Of a DNA stretch of 58,606 bases, positions 26,401 to 34,379 are shown piece by piece. A model generated the notes under the pieces. It was not told the origin of the DNA, made no database searches, and saw only the letters and a list, made by a program, of their open reading frames with translations. Position 1 is the stretch's first letter. Each line of letters opens with the position of its first letter. Source of the stretch: UMGS1590 sp036303105. Lineage in GTDB: Bacteria > Bacillota > Peptococcia > Peptococcales > Peptococcaceae. Made by a program: the position numbers and the translations under genes. The stretch is from NCBI GenBank assembly GCA_036303105.1, contig JAXJBF010000052.1:1-58606 (forward strand), in the 5' to 3' direction.

Positions 26401-26546
26401 GTCAAAACCCTCCTGTGTATTGAATAAGTGGTTGGCAGACCAACTTGATTTTAACACAGGAGGGTTTATTTTCATTCACTAAAGTATAATTTATTTACCA
26501 CCAGCAGAGCTGGTGGTTTTTTCATGCCTATTCAGCGCCCAACAAA

Positions 26547-26582
26547 CAAAAGCCCTGCAGCGCACAGGCTGCAGGGCTTTTG
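26547..26582 (-). terminator. Second tandem terminator after Dabb gene
   Basis: A long stem (CAAAAGCCCTGCAGC / GCTGCAGGGCTTTTG) with a short loop lies near the IS200 left end. Confidence 0.75.
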
Positions 26583-26593
26583 CAAAAAAGAAA

Positions 26594-26612
26594 CAGAGGC
26601 CATTGGCCTCTG
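26594..26612 (-). terminator. First terminator after Dabb gene
   Basis: The perfect stem CAGAGGCC / GGCCTCTG with a three-base loop is followed on the minus strand by a T-rich run. Confidence 0.75.
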
Positions 26613-26661
26613 CGAAAACATCCTCTGTTACACCAAATCTAAACCATGCTGCATAAAACGA

Positions 26662-26949
26662 TCAGTTATGGTCAAAACTAACCTGCAGCTCGACAATGTC
26701 CTGATACCGCTCCTGAAGTTCTTTATGTTCCGGACTTTCCAGATATGTTTTGAGATCTTCAAGGCTGCGCAATTCAACGGTGATCATCAGATCCATATTG
26801 CCTTCCCGCCCAACAATGTTGCGGTATACCTGTGGATTGACGATGCCTTCGTGCTGCTTCTCCAGCTGCTCGAACTTATCCGCGAAAACATCAATGATAT
26901 TTTCTGTCAGCGCATTTTCTTTGAACCTTAATAATAAATAATGGACCAT
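26662..26949 (-). CDS. Dabb-domain stress-responsive A/B barrel protein
   Basis: This 95-residue protein fills a single Dabb domain (PF07876, dimeric alpha/beta barrel): VHYLLLRFKENALTE at the start, a helix with DKFEQLEKQHEGI, the strand NMDLMITVELRSLEDLKTYLESPEHKEL, and a closing VSFDHN. Family members are small cytosolic dimers; their activity is mostly unknown, though related plant enzymes act on polyketides. AAAGGAGG precedes the ATG. It is monocistronic with two terminators after it. Confidence 0.9.
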   Translation of the reverse strand: MVHYLLLRFKENALTENIIDVFADKFEQLEKQHEGIVNPQVYRNIVGREGNMDLMITVELRSLEDLKTYLESPEHKELQERYQDIVELQVSFDHN

Positions 26950-27068
26950 CGGGATCTCCCTCCTTTAGGCTCTTGGTTATTATAACATATGTAACAAAAT
27001 GGTTGCAAACATTCTCAGGCAGTTTCGTGAAATTTTTCTCCGGTCTGTCCCCCATTAGCGGACAAAAA

Positions 27069-27110
27069 GAGACACCCTCTGATTGGACCGATCCCCTCAG
27101 ACGGTGTCTC
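27069..27110 (-). terminator. Terminator of small membrane protein gene
   Basis: A long hairpin with outer stem GAGACACC / GGTGTCTC and inner TCTGA / TCAGA is followed on the minus strand by TTTTTGTC. Confidence 0.8.
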
Positions 27111-27123
27111 CACAACAATTGAT

Positions 27124-27423
27124 TTATGATTTTGGCTTTCGGATGAATCCTTCTTTTTCCTCTTTCTCAGCATTGAGGCGTTCCATTTCTTTCGGCATCA
27201 GGATGGCGCCACCATTTTCAAAAAATGCAGCCCGTTCTTCTGCCGTCATAAGATCAAGACGGCGCTGACGTTCGTAGTAACGCAGAAAATACACACCCAT
27301 CCCCACAAAGATCACCGCAAAGACAAAGGCCAGCACACTATGACCGCTCACAGCAACCATCATCATAATGATCGCCATGACAAAGTCAATGATGGCCGTT
27401 ACAAGGTTGATTGTTTTCTTCAA
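27124..27423 (-). CDS. Small hypothetical membrane protein
   Basis: This is a 99-residue protein that I do not recognise. Two hydrophobic helices (about residues 7-26 and 29-48) are followed by a basic stretch (RYYERQRR) and a charged helical tail of about 45 residues rich in K/E. A start at TTG (27421-27423) is implied, with GGTGGAG close upstream. It has its own terminator and is divergent from the M18 aminopeptidase. Confidence 0.65.
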   Translation of the reverse strand: MKKTINLVTAIIDFVMAIIMMMVAVSGHSVLAFVFAVIFVGMGVYFLRYYERQRRLDLMTAEERAAFFENGGAILMPKEMERLNAEKEEKEGFIRKPKS

Positions 27424-27564
27424 GATTCTCCACCCTTCCTCAGCTGCTGAGACCTGTCATCCAGCTTCATTTCATGCTATACTGATTGTACCATGTTCCA
27501 CCAATAATTGCCACCCCATACGGCAGCCGCCGATGGAGGGCCCTACGAAAGGAGATCATGAACC

Positions 27565-28962
27565 ATGGAATTTGAATACACCTGTCCAAGCCTTTGGAAA
27601 GGACTGAATGACAGCGAGCGCGACGCGCTTTTTGCTTACAACGAACGCTATAAAGCTTTTCTCGACACCGGCAAAACCGAGCGTGAATGTGCTGCAGAAA
27701 TGACACGCCAGGCACTCGCTGCTGGCTTTGTACCACTGGACGACATCTTAGCCAGCGGCACCATGCCTGCTGCCGGCACAAAGATCTGCTACAACCATAA
27801 AAACAAAGCCGTTGTACTCTTCGTCATTGGCGAAAAGCCACTGGAACAAGGCATGCACATCGTCGGTGCGCACATCGATGCGCCACGCCTCGACCTCAAA
27901 GCGCATCCACTCTACGAAGACAGTGAACTGGCTTTGCTCAAAACCCACTACTATGGCGGCATCAAAAAATACCAGTGGACCTGCCTGCCACTGGCACTGC
28001 ACGGCCTCGCCTACACCGTTGATGGCACTCCAGTGACCCTGCGCCTCGGCGACGAACCTGGCGATCCGGTGCTCTACATCACCGACATTCTGCCACACCT
28101 TGGCAAGCGCCAGAACGACATGAAACTCTCTGAAGCCATCACCGGCGAACAACTCAACGCCATTATCGGCCACATTCCAATGGATGACGATGATGAAAAA
28201 GAACCGATCAAAGCCGCTATTCTGCGCGCTCTGCACGATAAGTACGGCCTCGTTGAAGAAGATCTCTTGCTCGCCGAACTCGAACTCGTGCCTGCACAAA
28301 ACGCCGTCGATGTCGGCCTCGACCGCGGCCTCATCGCTGCCCACGGTCATGATGACCGCTCCTGCGCCTATGCTGCCTTTGAGGGCCTGCTTGGCGTAGA
28401 AAAGCCAGAAACCACCGCCGTCGGTCTCTTTGTCGACAAAGAAGAAATCGGCTCCGTCGGCAACACCTCTATGAGCGCGCGTTATTTTGAAAACATCCTC
28501 GCTGAACTCTTCGCCCTCGCCGGCAAAGACACCGAACTCAGTGTGCGCCGTGCCTTGGCAAACAGCTACGTCCTCTCCGCTGACGTCACTGCCGCACTGG
28601 ACCCAACCTTCCCAGACGTCATGGACAAACGCAACACCGCCTTTTTAGGGAAAGGCGTTGCCCTCTGCAAATACACCGGCGCCCGTGGCAAAAGTGGCTC
28701 CAACGATGCCAACGCCGAATTTCTTGCCAAACTCCGCAGCGCCTTCAGCGCCGCCGGCGTGCCATGGCAAACCGGCGAACTCGGCCGTGTCGACGAAGGC
28801 GGCGGCGGTACCATCGCCTACATTCTCGCCGAACGCGGTGCAGAAGTCGTCGACTGCGGCGTGCCAATGCTCTCTATGCACGCACCAATCGAACTCGCCA
28901 GCAAAGCCGACCTCTACTTCACCATGCGCGCTTACCGCGCCTTCTTCGAAGCGACACTGTAA
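27565..28962 (+). CDS. M18-family aminopeptidase (aspartyl aminopeptidase-like)
   Basis: This 465-residue zinc aminopeptidase of family M18 shows the metal-site motifs HIVGAHIDAPRLDLK (first histidine and aspartate), DKEEIGSVGN (catalytic and bridging acids), and a final PMLSMHAPIELASKADLY with the last histidine. AHGHDDRSCAYAAFEG carries the central aspartate. It removes N-terminal residues, classically acidic ones, from peptides in the cytosol. It forms large tetrahedral dodecamers in known members. AAAGGAG is nine bases before the ATG. Codons end almost always in C, stronger bias than its neighbours, which suggests high expression. Monocistronic with a terminator after it. Confidence 0.93.
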   Translation: MEFEYTCPSLWKGLNDSERDALFAYNERYKAFLDTGKTERECAAEMTRQALAAGFVPLDDILASGTMPAAGTKICYNHKNKAVVLFVIGEKPLEQGMHIVGAHIDAPRLDLKAHPLYEDSELALLKTHYYGGIKKYQWTCLPLALHGLAYTVDGTPVTLRLGDEPGDPVLYITDILPHLGKRQNDMKLSEAITGEQLNAIIGHIPMDDDDEKEPIKAAILRALHDKYGLVEEDLLLAELELVPAQNAVDVGLDRGLIAAHGHDDRSCAYAAFEGLLGVEKPETTAVGLFVDKEEIGSVGNTSMSARYFENILAELFALAGKDTELSVRRALANSYVLSADVTAALDPTFPDVMDKRNTAFLGKGVALCKYTGARGKSGSNDANAEFLAKLRSAFSAAGVPWQTGELGRVDEGGGGTIAYILAERGAEVVDCGVPMLSMHAPIELASKADLYFTMRAYRAFFEATL

Positions 28963-28978
28963 AACTGCATAATCATCG

Positions 28979-29016
28979 GGACCCTATCACAGTCATTCTT
29001 CTTTGTGATAGGGTCC
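28979..29016 (+). terminator. Terminator of M18 aminopeptidase
   Basis: A 13-bp perfect stem (GGACCCTATCACA and its complement) is followed by a T-rich tail. Confidence 0.88.
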
Positions 29017-29245
29017 TATTCTTTTATCCTATATCAGTCTCCATTTATCGTAATTTTCAAATGAATCAGAAAGATAATTGACGTCGCTCCCACTTATTGA
29101 TATAATAAAAATCAGTTATGACATTAAGGCCATTTTAAGGTTTATAAAGGAGCCTCATAATTCGTCAACAAGGAGGAACGACCAAACGGCACATGAGCTC
29201 CTAACAATATCATGAATCACTGTAAAATAGGGAGGTTAGATTACA

Positions 29246-31864
29246 ATGACGCGATCAAACAAAAAACGTAGTAGAAAAGCTGTCAGCCTTTTAGTAACTG
29301 TTTCTATGTTGTTGACCTTAATGCCAATCGCAAGTTTCGCTGAAGACACGCCACCACCGATTTTTTCAGATGTTGCCAATGACGCATGGTATAAAGAAGC
29401 TGTCGACTATGCAACAACCAATGGTCTTCTTGTTGGCGTGGCCGATGATCAATTTGGGCCAGAACAAAATGTAACCCGCGGCATGGTTGTTACGGTTATG
29501 TGGCGACAAAGCGGCTCACCACAAAACGACGGCCAATCTGCATTTTTAGATGTTCCCGCTGATCAGTGGTATGCACAAGCCGTTTCCTGGGGTGCTGAAC
29601 AAGGCATGGTCGGCGGCTACGATGCACAGACATTTGGACCAAACGATCCCGTAACACGAGAACAGCTTGTCGCATTTATGCAGCGTTTTGCTGAAAAGAA
29701 TGATGAAAATGTCGCCACCAGCGATGATGCAATTCTTGACAAATTCTCTGACGCCAACGCCGTTTCTGACTGGGCAAAAAATGCTGTTATCTGGGGCTTA
29801 GAAAATAAGATAATTGGTGGTATGACCGACACCTTGCTCGCACCGCAAAGCAGTGCAACCAGAGCGCAATATGCCACCATCCTCATGCGTACAGGCGCAA
29901 CCATCTCCGATGAAATTGATCTCAGCAATTACGATAAGGTAACCTATTATCATAATGGCGACATCATCACCGTCGACGAAAATACTGGTGAAGATGAAAA
30001 CGGTGCACCAATTTATGCTAAAGCCGTACTTGCCGGTGATGGTTATATCATTGCTGTCGCTTATAGTGATGATGACGTTGCCAAACTTGAAAAGCTCTTG
30101 GCCGATGCAGATTATGAGGATGTGGACCTGAAAGGTGAAACCATGATCCCTGCTTTCGTTGATGCCCATAGCCATATTGACAGTGTAGGTCGTTATGTTA
30201 GCGCCTCTCCTTCAGCAGGTGTAACAAGTTTAGAAAATCTTGTTGCGATCGGTAAAAAAGATTTTGACGCTTGGGTAAACGACCATACTTATGACAGTGT
30301 ATACGGCCCTATTGAACCAGGCGGTAAAAATTGGTTTATAACCAGTGGTTATGACAACACTGCATTCGTTGATGGCTGGGAAGAAATGGGATTGGCACCA
30401 TATGCTATGCCTACCAAAGAAGTCTTAGACATGATCTCCACCGACTATCCTATTATGTATAGCCATGCAAGCGGACATTTATCCGTTGTTAACAGCTTGG
30501 GGATGGAACTTTTAGAAAAAGCTGTTAAAGAAAAAGGATTGGAAGACTATGCAAATCCGGAAGTCAATTGGCCAAAAGATGAAAACGGTGAATACACCGG
30601 ATTATTGAATGAAAACGGTAGTTTTGTTATTTCACAACTCGGATTTAATTCGACCGAATCTACCAGAACAGCCAGTCCTTCCACTGTATTAGAAAATGCA
30701 ATGGATGTTTATGCTAGTTATGGCATCGCTAGTGGTATTATCGGTGGCGGCGGCGGTGATAAAACTGCATTAATGGAAGGAATTCCAGAAGATGAACGCA
30801 TCATCGATATCACCAGTTTGGTTGGTTATGACCAACGCACTGAAGTTCTTAACGGCACTACGACTGCAAACAGTACGTACAACGATGACTACAACCTGAA
30901 ATATGGCGCTGTAAAAATGTTCTTAGATGGTTCTCCACAAGGAAAAACCGCTTGGTTTGCTGTTGATGAAAACGACCCATCCGGCGGTGGTTACTATCGC
31001 GATGCCACTGAAACACTACTTACCAATGAAGATGCAAGCAATGCTTGGTGGTGGGGTGAAGCAGAAGGTAAAATTGTCGATTCTGAAGTTTTGACCGAAA
31101 GATTCACCAATCTTATGAAGGAAGGCATCCAATTCCATTGCCACGCTAATGGCACCGGCGCCATTCAACAATTCATTGATTGTTACAGAAATGCGCTGAT
31201 CGCTAATGGCATAGATTTGAATGATGAGGAAGCTATAAAAGAAATGCAAGACAAAATTCGTCCCGTTATCATTCACAGCCAAACCATTACTGACAAACAG
31301 TTACAAGAATGTAAAGATCTCGGGCTTAACATTTCTTATTTTACTGATCATGTCTTCTATTACGGGGACTATCATCTCTACTCAACCTTAGGTCCTGACA
31401 GAGGACAACGTATCAGCCCAATGCGCGATACTCTGGCAGACGATATGGGAATCAACGTTACTATGCACCAAGATAGTCCAGTTGCACCACCAAAGATGCT
31501 GTTCTCTGTCTACAATGCCGCAACCCGTATCACCAGAGATGGTCAAGCGATTGGCCGTGGGTCTGCAGATGGTTCCAGTGACAACGACAAACGTATCACT
31601 GATTGGAGCAACAAAGCTTATGATACGCGTGATGAACGCATTAGTGCTTACGAAGCATTAAAATGCGTTACCATCAATAGCGCATGGCAAAACTTTGATG
31701 AAGATGAAAAGGGCTCCATCAGCGTTGGAAAACAAGCTGACTTTGCAATTCTCAATGTCAATCCTCTAACCCAAGAATTCTTAGGATTAACTCCTCAAGA
31801 AGTTCAGAATGGACAATTCGTTGAACAAACCATCAATAATGACACCGTTATTTTTGAAAAATAG
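29246..31864 (+). CDS. SLH-anchored amidohydrolase (YtcJ-like, Amidohydro_3)
   Basis: This 872-residue secreted enzyme has a signal peptide (about 1-32, cleavage after SFA), three SLH domains (about 39-85, 100-145 and 165-215), then an amidohydrolase of the Amidohydro_3/YtcJ type (about 230-870). Metal-site residues are all present: H308 and H310 in DAHSHID, a candidate bridging K557 in KMFLDGSP, H631/H633 in QFHCHANG, H677 in IIHSQT and D743 in HQDSP. SLH domains bind pyruvylated secondary cell-wall polymer, so the catalytic domain should face outside. The substrate (an N-acyl, amide or cyclic compound) is unknown. AGGGAGG precedes the ATG. Monocistronic, with a long leader. Confidence 0.9.
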   Translation: MTRSNKKRSRKAVSLLVTVSMLLTLMPIASFAEDTPPPIFSDVANDAWYKEAVDYATTNGLLVGVADDQFGPEQNVTRGMVVTVMWRQSGSPQNDGQSAFLDVPADQWYAQAVSWGAEQGMVGGYDAQTFGPNDPVTREQLVAFMQRFAEKNDENVATSDDAILDKFSDANAVSDWAKNAVIWGLENKIIGGMTDTLLAPQSSATRAQYATILMRTGATISDEIDLSNYDKVTYYHNGDIITVDENTGEDENGAPIYAKAVLAGDGYIIAVAYSDDDVAKLEKLLADADYEDVDLKGETMIPAFVDAHSHIDSVGRYVSASPSAGVTSLENLVAIGKKDFDAWVNDHTYDSVYGPIEPGGKNWFITSGYDNTAFVDGWEEMGLAPYAMPTKEVLDMISTDYPIMYSHASGHLSVVNSLGMELLEKAVKEKGLEDYANPEVNWPKDENGEYTGLLNENGSFVISQLGFNSTESTRTASPSTVLENAMDVYASYGIASGIIGGGGGDKTALMEGIPEDERIIDITSLVGYDQRTEVLNGTTTANSTYNDDYNLKYGAVKMFLDGSPQGKTAWFAVDENDPSGGGYYRDATETLLTNEDASNAWWWGEAEGKIVDSEVLTERFTNLMKEGIQFHCHANGTGAIQQFIDCYRNALIANGIDLNDEEAIKEMQDKIRPVIIHSQTITDKQLQECKDLGLNISYFTDHVFYYGDYHLYSTLGPDRGQRISPMRDTLADDMGINVTMHQDSPVAPPKMLFSVYNAATRITRDGQAIGRGSADGSSDNDKRITDWSNKAYDTRDERISAYEALKCVTINSAWQNFDEDEKGSISVGKQADFAILNVNPLTQEFLGLTPQEVQNGQFVEQTINNDTVIFEK

Positions 31865-31928
31865 TTTGATCGTGTCTCTCTATGGAGCTTGGAACATCTG
31901 AAAATTGCTCAATGCTCCATAATCCACC

Positions 31929-31957
31929 ACACGCACCCAAACGGGTGCGTGTTTTTA
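31929..31957 (+). terminator. Terminator of SLH-amidohydrolase gene
   Basis: The perfect stem ACACGCACCC / GGGTGCGTGT with a four-base loop is followed by TTTT, about 65 bases after the stop codon. Confidence 0.88.
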
Positions 31958-31968
31958 TGTGCAGACGC

Positions 31969-32012
31969 AAAAACAGCAAGGACCTTTCTGGCGACAGGTG
32001 CCTTGCTGTTTT
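31969..32012 (-). terminator. Terminator of HD hydrolase
   Basis: AAACAGCAAGG pairs with CCTTGCTGTTT across a loop of about 16 bases; TTTTT follows on the minus strand. It abuts the stop codon at 32013. Confidence 0.8.
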
Positions 32013-32669
32013 TTAGATGACGCGTTCTTTGTTGATGACGAGCGCAAATTCGCAGCCGAGTTGTTCGGCGGCTTTGCGGCAGAGAATCATGCGTTCGAGG
32101 AAGATCTCGAAGTAGTCCATGACAGAGCAAACCGATTTATCGAGTTTCAATGATGCTTGGATGAGGTGTTTATCGACTTTGACAACGCTTTGCTTGACGG
32201 CGAAATTGACGCGGTCGTGCTTGTCAAAGGTCGATGCATCTTTATTGCGCACACGAGTTTGACGCACGTCGGTTTTGTCGGCGATGATGATGGCCGCAGT
32301 GACGGCGTCGACTGGGTAAGCGTTTGGCTCGTCGTGATTGCCAATGGCGGTGATGACGGCGGCGACGTCTTCCGGTTTCATGCCCATGTGATCAAGAATG
32401 CGCATTGCCATAAGCGCGCCGGTCTGCGCATGGTCATGACGATTGACGACGTTGCCGATGTCGTGCATATAGCCCGCTATGCGCGCGATTTCAATGTCAT
32501 GCTTCGGATAATCAAGATCCTTGAGGATTTTGCCCGCCACCGAAGCCACATGCGTTACATGGGCGAAGCTGTGTTCAGTGAAACCCATGCCCATCAGGGT
32601 GCGATCGGCTTTCTCGATGTATACGCGAATGGTTTCATCGTTTTTGATGTCTTCAAATTTAATTTTCAA
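32013..32669 (-). CDS. HD-domain phosphohydrolase
   Basis: This 218-residue cytosolic protein has an HD domain (about residues 35-150). Metal ligands are in SFAHVTHVASVAGKIL, the HD dyad in GYMHDIGNVV, and further histidines are in NRHDHAQTGA and AIGNHDEPNAYP. HD proteins hydrolyse nucleotides or cyclic dinucleotides; the length and the NHDEP segment fit a general metal-dependent phosphohydrolase. A TTG start (32667-32669) follows GGGAGG by about eleven bases. A terminator follows directly. No neighbour explains its substrate. Confidence 0.85.
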   Translation of the reverse strand: MKIKFEDIKNDETIRVYIEKADRTLMGMGFTEHSFAHVTHVASVAGKILKDLDYPKHDIEIARIAGYMHDIGNVVNRHDHAQTGALMAMRILDHMGMKPEDVAAVITAIGNHDEPNAYPVDAVTAAIIIADKTDVRQTRVRNKDASTFDKHDRVNFAVKQSVVKVDKHLIQASLKLDKSVCSVMDYFEIFLERMILCRKAAEQLGCEFALVINKERVI

Positions 32670-32776
32670 TGGTCGTTTTTCCTCCCTTCTTCTTTACACT
32701 TTAGACATCTTAACATAGGATTGTTGCGATCGTTACAGGATTTTGGTAAAGATTTTGTAAAGTTTTGCCAGCACAC

Positions 32777-32808
32777 AAAAAAACAGAACCTGTAAATACA
32801 GGTTCTGT
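32777..32808 (-). terminator. Terminator of the ferredoxin/flavoprotein/DASS cluster
   Basis: The perfect stem ACAGAACCTGT / ACAGGTTCTGT with a four-base loop is followed by TTTTTTT on the minus strand. Confidence 0.9.
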
Positions 32809-32834
32809 CGAGGATTGGATGCAACGTTTTCATC

Positions 32835-34295
32835 TTACTGGAACAGGAACAACGCATATGGAATACCAGCCACCCAGGCAACGATCATCGAGGAGATAAC
32901 AATGAGGAAACCATACTTGTAAATGTCCGATGTTCGGCACCATTGTGTGTTGCCATGCAGCAGCGCCGCCATTGGCGAAGCAGCTGGCGTAAGCAGCGCA
33001 AAATGGCAGGTGAAAACGAGCAGGGAAGTCAACGCCAGTGGTGCAATGCCAAGCTGCAAGGCGAATGGATAGAATACCGGCAAGAGGATCGCACCAACAA
33101 CGTTGTTAACAGCAAAGTTGGTGATGATGACCGCGGAGAATACGGCAATCATCAGGAAGGTGATGGCAGAACGGCCTTCAAAGAGTGGGCTGAGCACTTT
33201 TAACAAGAAGTTTGTCACACCGGTTTCATCAGCAGTGAGCACGCTGGACAGCGGCATAACAACTGCAGTCAGCATGAGAACGTCCCACTGCATGCCTTTG
33301 CTGCACACTTCTTTAAAGTTAAGAATTGGTTTGCCATCCACTTTCAGGGCACACATTACAGCAACCAGGACCATAGCCGTGCCGACAGCATCGAGTTTTT
33401 TCAAGATGGCGGCCAGGAAGAAGGTCTGAGGCAGTACGCTTGGCACAAGAAGCAGTACAATGAGAACTGCCACAAAGATGAGAATGGCCTTCTGCTGTCT
33501 GTTGAGGGACAAGTCCACGTCTTTAAAGGAATCTTCGTTGAGGTTCTTCAAGAGCGACACGTCAATGTGGAACACAAGTTTGCCCAGCAAGGTGAACACG
33601 AGAATGCAGAGCAAGCAGAGCGGCAGCGTGAAGCAGGTATAGGTGAGGTAGTTGACACTAAGTCCAGACAGGTCTTTTAAGATGCCAAAGACAAGAATCC
33701 CAACCGGACGGAATGGAAATACAGAAAGCCCGAAGGTTGCCGCCATGACCACACCAACAACCATGAAGGATGGGAACGGCTGATAAGGCTTGTAGCCTAC
33801 TTGATTACAAATGCTGTACCATATCGACCAGCAAATGATGATCGTTGGAATGGTACTGGTCACCGCGGCCAAAAGGAACGCTGCCCCAAGGAACACAAAC
33901 GTGAATACCCAAGGCTTGCCCAGCACCCATTTGCGGGTGATGAGGAACATCGCAATAAAACGGCTGACACCGGACTGTTCAACAATACCGGCAACGACGA
34001 TCATAAAGAAAATGAGCATCTGTGTGGTGCTTCCCCAGCCGCCTGCCAGCACATCGGCGACCGACATGCCGCCGATGAGGACAAGCGCCACACAGCCAAG
34101 AATGCTCGGCCAAATGAGTCCGATGGTCATCCAGCCGAAAAGCAGCCCAATAAAGATGCCAACGATGTTCATACCCAGCGGGGTAATAGGATCAATCGCT
34201 GGAAGCTGGCCAAAGCCAAACATAATAACAATAGTAATAAGTGCTTTGATATAATATGATGTATTTTTTGCGGCAGGTGCCGTCGAAGCAGACAT
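32835..34295 (-). CDS. DASS/SLC13-family anion:sodium symporter (copy 2)
   Basis: This membrane protein of about 486 residues has about 12 helices and the same plan as the copy at 1220 (WPSILGCVALVLIGG, central KNLNEDSFKDVDLS, late ITNFAVNNVVGAILLP). DASS carriers bring in di- and tricarboxylates, sulfate or related anions with Na+. It is the last gene of a minus-strand cluster after a ferredoxin and an AprA-like flavoprotein, which suggests it imports that enzyme's substrate or exchanges substrate for product. The start is the ATG at 34293-34295, nine bases after AAGGGGG. A hairpin lies between it and the flavoprotein gene. Confidence 0.88.
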   Translation of the reverse strand: MSASTAPAAKNTSYYIKALITIVIMFGFGQLPAIDPITPLGMNIVGIFIGLLFGWMTIGLIWPSILGCVALVLIGGMSVADVLAGGWGSTTQMLIFFMIVVAGIVEQSGVSRFIAMFLITRKWVLGKPWVFTFVFLGAAFLLAAVTSTIPTIIICWSIWYSICNQVGYKPYQPFPSFMVVGVVMAATFGLSVFPFRPVGILVFGILKDLSGLSVNYLTYTCFTLPLCLLCILVFTLLGKLVFHIDVSLLKNLNEDSFKDVDLSLNRQQKAILIFVAVLIVLLLVPSVLPQTFFLAAILKKLDAVGTAMVLVAVMCALKVDGKPILNFKEVCSKGMQWDVLMLTAVVMPLSSVLTADETGVTNFLLKVLSPLFEGRSAITFLMIAVFSAVIITNFAVNNVVGAILLPVFYPFALQLGIAPLALTSLLVFTCHFALLTPAASPMAALLHGNTQWCRTSDIYKYGFLIVISSMIVAWVAGIPYALFLFQ

Positions 34296-34318
34296 GAGTA
34301 GTACCCCCTTATGAAAAC

Positions 34319-34364
34319 AGGCGCTTCTCTCTTTCGTGGTTGTGTGTCCAAGAGAGAAGCGCCT
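34319..34364 (-). terminator. Intra-cluster hairpin between flavoprotein and permease genes
   Basis: A 13-bp perfect stem (AGGCGCTTCTCTC / GAGAGAAGCGCCT) with a 20-base loop starts 16 bases after the flavoprotein stop codon. TGTTTTC follows on the minus strand, a short T run. It may be a partial terminator or an RNA stabiliser that sets the ratio of enzyme to permease. Confidence 0.6.
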
Positions 34365-34379
34365 TATTTCGAGCATTAA

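Larger units (their letters stand above)
25728..26522 (-). mobile_element. IS200-type insertion sequence (tnpA only)
   Basis: The element is bounded by subterminal hairpins: AACCACCCGTT / AACGGGTGGTT at 25730-25752 on one side and ACCACCAGC / GCTGGTGGT at about 26500-26520 on the other. There are no terminal inverted repeats. It carries only a Y1 transposase and no tnpB, which defines the IS200 group of IS200/IS605. Exact ends are uncertain because these elements make no target duplication. It sits between the GntR-ABC operon promoter and the Dabb gene. Confidence 0.8.

Noticed and set aside
29088..29106. TTGACG and TATAAT upstream of the SLH-amidohydrolase
   Set aside because: Both hexamers look good but are only seven bases apart, too close to form one promoter.
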